A DNA stretch of 64,000 nucleotides, from the NCBI GenBank assembly GCA_963971225.1, contig OZ020267.1, forward strand, positions 126,136,068 to 126,200,067, read 5' to 3'. This DNA is from Melieria omissa (lineage: Eukaryota > Arthropoda > Insecta > Diptera > Ulidiidae). The notes under the pieces are model-generated. The model saw nothing but the letters and a program-made list of their open reading frames with translations. It ran no database searches and was not told the origin of the DNA. Positions 59,942 through 64,000 of the stretch are shown one piece after another. Each line of letters opens with the position of its first letter. Position 1 is the first letter of the stretch. Position numbers and translations under genes: made by a program.

Positions 59942-60330
59942 CACACCGGGAAATATCCATATGTGCGTGAAACCAGAGACCAGAATTAAATGAAATTTTG
60001 ACACGTGATCAAGTCGATTTTGGGTTTTAACTGGGTTTTTTAATTTTCAAGGATATAAAGGATTCACATTTTTAAAGGGCCTTTTTCATATACTTTTTTA
60101 TAAGTAGATAAAAAATAAGTTTTATGTAAATTTTTGAGCCTTTCCTCTTTCATTTGATATACGTATCGCTATTATCTAACGAGGTTAAGTATTTTTTATA
60201 TTTTTTTTATTGTTTATCCCTTGTAAGTCCTTTTAAAAGCACAAAGGATGTAGAAAGAAAAAACTGAGTACGCAGTACTACTATGTTTGGTCTCTAGTTG
60301 CTCTAGCCCATATGCGTTTTTTCCGGTGTG
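59942..60330. mobile_element. 389-bp element with CACACCGG inverted ends
   Basis: Left cacaccgggaaatatccata and right, inverted, cacaccggaaaaaacgcata begin inverted ends of about 45 bp that close with agagacca. The target duplication is unclear because the flanks are A/T runs. A second copy lies at 53484-53820. Confidence 0.7.
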
Positions 60331-60984
60331 AAATTTTTTTTATATATTTTTCGCACGGTGTAATCTTGGTTGGATCAAGGCAAGTATCTGTAAAGTCATC
60401 ATTCAAACTCCTGTCTCCTAACTTTTACAACTTTTTAGAACCAACGCAATGCTTCGAATGAATGCTGGTTTGTACCAGTGCCGCACACGTGGGGGTTCAA
60501 ATCGCCTCCAATAAGGAAAATGCTGATGCAAAATATGGATTCCAATGAACTGGGGCTCAATCCGCCCCGCCCGCCCTCTAATGAATTTATGTGTGCGGTA
60601 CTGGTGCGTACTTGGATTAAAAAAAGCTATTATTTATTATTTATTTTTTCTTTAATACAAATACGTCTTTCAAAATTTCCAAGATTTTCTTGTATTGGCG
60701 GCGGGAGTCTCTATACGAACGAACCACAATCTGTGTCTAATAAGACTGGATTTAGTGTTGTATAGAGATTCTTAATAATGGGTTCACGATGCTCTGCAAC
60801 CTCTCATTTTATGCGGTTTGGTGAAAAGGTGCATGAGTCAACAAATTTGGAGCTAGGGTGGGGCTAAATGGCGTCGCATCGAGGTCACAGTTCACAAAAA
60901 AGCGGGGATATTTGACAAATTGCTCCACAGCTGGTCAAAAGTTGTTCGTAGAGGTTTACAATCTAGGACCGACCACTTTAGTTT

Positions 60985-61250
60985 TCCTTACTGAACATTT
61001 CTTTCCAACAAATATTTACCCCATCTCCAACCCTTGATGGGGCTCTCATACAAAATGGTCGTTTTTTACAAAATAGGCACCCATTGCTCCCAGGTTGCCC
61101 CCAGATGTATCAAATCTATTACTCACACCCATTTATTTTCCCTTCCGAATGTTTCTTCCAAACATACCCACCCGCTATCTCCAAGTCTTAATGGGGCTGC
61201 CATACAAAACTGGCCATTTTCTATGCCATTGGCTCCCCACTTGCAAATGT
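60985..61250. repeat. two-unit direct repeat, period about 155 bp
   Basis: Shared blocks: tttctttccaacaaatattt / tttcttccaaacatac; atctccaacccttgatgggg / atctccaagtcttaatgggg; catacaaaatggtcgttttt / catacaaaactggccatttt. Confidence 0.65.
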
Positions 61251-61364
61251 AGTAGTTAAGTAAGAGATAAAACATCGTATCTCGAAAACTACTAAACCGA
61301 TTTAAATGATTTATTCAGCGATCGCCAACATTCTTGAGTACAAAAAATACAAAATTAATTGAAG

Positions 61365-61781
61365 TTCAGAAATTCACCGTCAGATGGCGTCCCCCATATG
61401 TGGTTATATTAGCAACGTTTCATGAGACATTTTTAAATTTTTATACTCGGACCCTGTATTTTAGAATTTTTTTCTATGAAAGCAACCACATCGTTGTGGC
61501 TGTATTTCTTCTTCAGCCAAAAAAAAAAGTATCGAAATTGAAAGAAAAGTCAAATTAAAAAGTTATCTAATTTTTCTGCTTCTTCTTCCTTTACTATGTC
61601 AATATATGCTATTAACAATATACACGTCTTTAAACTTTAATATTCAGTTTTTTAATTTCGTATTTTTCCTAAAACTTCAAACTATTTTAAGGACCAACAA
61701 AAAATGTATTCTTGAAACCACAAAGGGTTCAGACGACCACAAAGTACCATGCTGCCATATGGCAACAAAATAGCGGAAGGG
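61365..61781. mobile_element. TTAA MITE copy, left end lost
   Basis: Right TTAA at 61782-61785 after gcggaaggg. Matches the MITE at 12749-13260 from about gtggttatattagcaacgtt onward, including tatactcggaccctgtattt and atttcgtatttttcctaaaa. Confidence 0.65.
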
Positions 61782-62371
61782 TTAAGCGAATCAAATTGAG
61801 ATCTTATTTCAATGCATTTTAAAAAGGTTCTCGTAAGTTTTCTTAATTTGAACAATGATACACAGAGGTTTATAGGAATCTATATGAAGAAAATGTTCAG
61901 TTGTAAAGCATTTCTCAGGGAACCAAATGTAAGTCATTTGTCTGGTCGACTATAGTTTTTACACTATGGAAAGGTTGGTTGGTTGGTTGAGTGATTGCTA
62001 CCACAGCTAAGTAGCACATAAAGTTTGGTGTCATATTTTCATTGGTGTTGACATTGGCTCATATTTCAAATACACTTTGTGAGATCTAGGAAGTTTAGTA
62101 GCTGAGGTCCGCCTGTTGTTGTTCTGAGATCTCGCGGGAAAGAGGTCCCGAACAAGCGTAGCTTTCTCATTGCTAAATCCTGGTATGAATATGAAAATTG
62201 GGTTAATATCTTTCTCTGGTTCTTCTCCCTACAACTGCGACAGTGATTGTTAAAGGATATTTGCAATCGAGTCGCGACCAATGACTCGTAAGAACCCATG
62301 GCGATGGCCACTCACAGACCCATATTGAGTTATTAGCGATACCAGAAAGAGATCCAGTCATGACTTGTTGA

Positions 62372-62505
62372 CAGTGGCGCACATAGGATATAATTTTGGA
62401 TTTAAATTAAACACAAATTCGAAACCATGTTTGCCACCTAAAAGGTTTTCACAAACAGATATTGATGCGAGTTTGAACATAAAACACCCCCTTGCGTGTG
62501 CCAAT
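62372..62505. mobile_element. hAT-like MITE copy
   Basis: Left end cagtggcgcacatagg and right end gcgtgtgccaa. Internal attcgaaaccatgtttgcca is close to the copy at 1043. Eroded right end. Confidence 0.4.
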
Positions 62506-62519
62506 CGTTGTAGTTGTGA

Positions 62520-64000
62520 TTCATAAGAACAAGAATACTTTTGACAAACCTCAGCAAGGACCTTGGTTCTAGGGACAACATCTCGCTTAGGTCTGTGCTC
62601 TCAGGGGTTGCCAAGCGTATTCTGAAGATATCGAAGCAGAAGAAGAAACTGAAGCAGAATGTGCTCCAATGCTTGAAATATCTACTATAAATAATTTTTT
62701 TCTTTTTTGAAATTTAAAACTATACATTTATTTTCCTAAAGTAAACAGCTAACTAAGGCATTTTTGTTAATTTTTTACAGAAGCTCAAAAGCATTTAAAA
62801 ACAATTTGTGCCTTAAAAAGATTTTATTTTCTATCTATTCTGATGAAGTCTAAGTTAAAAAATTTAGATTTAAATTAAATATCTTTTTCAGAACAAATAC
62901 ATTTTTTATGTACAAAAGAGCACGAAAAATTGTAAGTTGGGATTTAGAAGATTTTTTTCTAATGATTGTTTCAGTTCTTTTTGGGATCCAAAGCATCAGA
63001 AAGCAAAACAATTTAAGTTGGGAATAAACCTACACTTTTTAACATTTATTTCAATCACAGTACAGTTCACATTGCAACTTTTTTTCTTTTCACAGGACTT
63101 GAGGTCTATGTCCTGCTGGCAGTGGAAGTTGAATGGAATTCTACTCAAACTGACAACTCAACTATACATCATGTACAATTGTTTTCTACTCATTATTTTG
63201 CACAACTCCAGTTTAATGGCTCCTCAACCCTGCAACCCCGTCTCACCCCCGACCGAATTTCAATGCCCTAAAGCTTTGGAATTTTATCTGCAACCGACTG
63301 GCGCATTATTTGTTAGGCGAAATCTACATAAATCGCACTCAACGATGCATAATAAACACGTGCAGCCATATGATTTTTCAGCATTTTTTCGCTGCATGCA
63401 TGCGGCATAACTTACAATGCTGCAACAACAACAAAAACAACCAGAACCAGAACAACATTGTCGCACCAATTATTTCAAAGGCGACGAGCGGGCTGCATAA
63501 AAGTGCTGTTTAGCATTGTTGTTGTTGTTATTGTTTCTATGACTGTTATTGTTGTTTTTGCATTATTTCTACTACTGTTGTTGTTGTTGGTGTTGCCTTG
63601 TTATGGCATTTTTCCACACATCTACTCCGTTGTTGCTTTCACCAAAAAGCCGCAACCGCCCCTGTGCAACTTGCTGACTGACTTTTATTATAGTTGTTGT
63701 TGTTGTTGTTGTTGTTGGAGTTGAAGCATGGCACAGCAGAAAACATTTCAACTGGAACATAAGCGACAAATGTCGCCGAGTTTCAGTTTCAGTTTGCAGT
63801 TTGCAATTTTACGAGCAGCCAAACGAGGCACCAAACCTGCCCCAATGACAACAAAGCCAACAAACCCTCGGCAAAACGACAACAGGCAACACCGACGGCA
63901 TAGCGTCAGCCACACCGTCAACAGAGGCGGCGTAATAAATTTTCATTATTATTGTTATTATGATGTTGTTGTCATTGTTGTTGTTGCTGTTGTTTTGGCT
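62520..64000. other. non-coding sequence to the window end
   Basis: AT-rich to about 63090, then mixed with GTT runs (63516-63530, 63691-63716, 63960-63998). No gene, and no signal-peptide exon fitting the beat gene, was found. Confidence 0.35.

Overview
The window looks like intronic and intergenic DNA of a higher fly (Diptera, probably Schizophora). It is AT-rich, it carries many (GTT)n/(CAA)n and (CA)n/(TG)n tracts, and the one clear host gene is an insect beaten-path (beat) family gene. A tephritid fruit fly fits the mobile-element mix, but that is inference; the sequence alone does not name a species.

Host genes. One beat gene runs on the minus strand. Five coding exons can be joined with good splice signals and matching phases: 44176-43959, 30502-30367, 8966-8704, 8620-8497 and 8399-8284. 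They encode about 285 residues: two Ig domains and a hydrophobic C-terminus. The first coding exon, with the signal peptide, was not found and is probably above position 44176 or beyond the window. Introns of about 13.5 and 21.4 kb separate the first three exons, so nearly everything from 8 to 44 kb is intron. A possible signal-peptide exon of a second gene lies on the plus strand at 37352-37448, inside the large first intron.

Mobile DNA makes up most of the recognisable remainder. (a) Tc1/mariner: a 1.49-kb element made of two nearly identical inverted half-elements (10856-12348), two sister 0.5-kb mariner deletion derivatives (9467-9982, 43307-43819), two older mariner relics (35020-35850 plus, 42330-42890 minus), a Tc1 relic near 1.6 kb and a pogo-like MITE. 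(b) TTAA-targeting elements: a piggyBac deletion derivative (2544-4148), an 884-bp element with 13-bp inverted ends (26782-27665), and at least seven MITEs or MITE relics. (c) Non-LTR elements: a 5'-truncated R1-clade insertion with an intact 3' ORF, poly(A) and 12-bp target duplication (54199-55683), RNase H fragments, and short 3' fragments with (TTAGA)n tails. (d) SINEs, including one with A/B boxes and a 13-bp target duplication (504-813). (e) hAT-like MITEs with CAGTGGCG-type ends.

Several tandem arrays are present. Four diverged units lie between 16.0 and 17.4 kb, with two MITEs inserted in them. Four units of about 164 bp, each with a tRNA B-box-like sequence, lie at 38.1-38.8 kb. About 1.3 kb of degenerate GATTTGATTT sequence lies at 22.3-23.7 kb. 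GC-richer islands without reading frames (about 13.9-15.2, 21.2-21.8, 23.9-25.1, 40.6-41.3, 45.5-46.8 and 50.3-51.2 kb) are the best candidates for intronic or upstream regulatory DNA.

The most interesting candidate is the 1.49-kb Tc1 hairpin inside the 21-kb beat intron. Transcription of beat would produce an RNA able to fold into a stem of about 0.73 kb carrying transposase sequence, which is a possible source of transposon-silencing small RNAs. No CRISPR array, rRNA gene or functional tRNA gene was seen.
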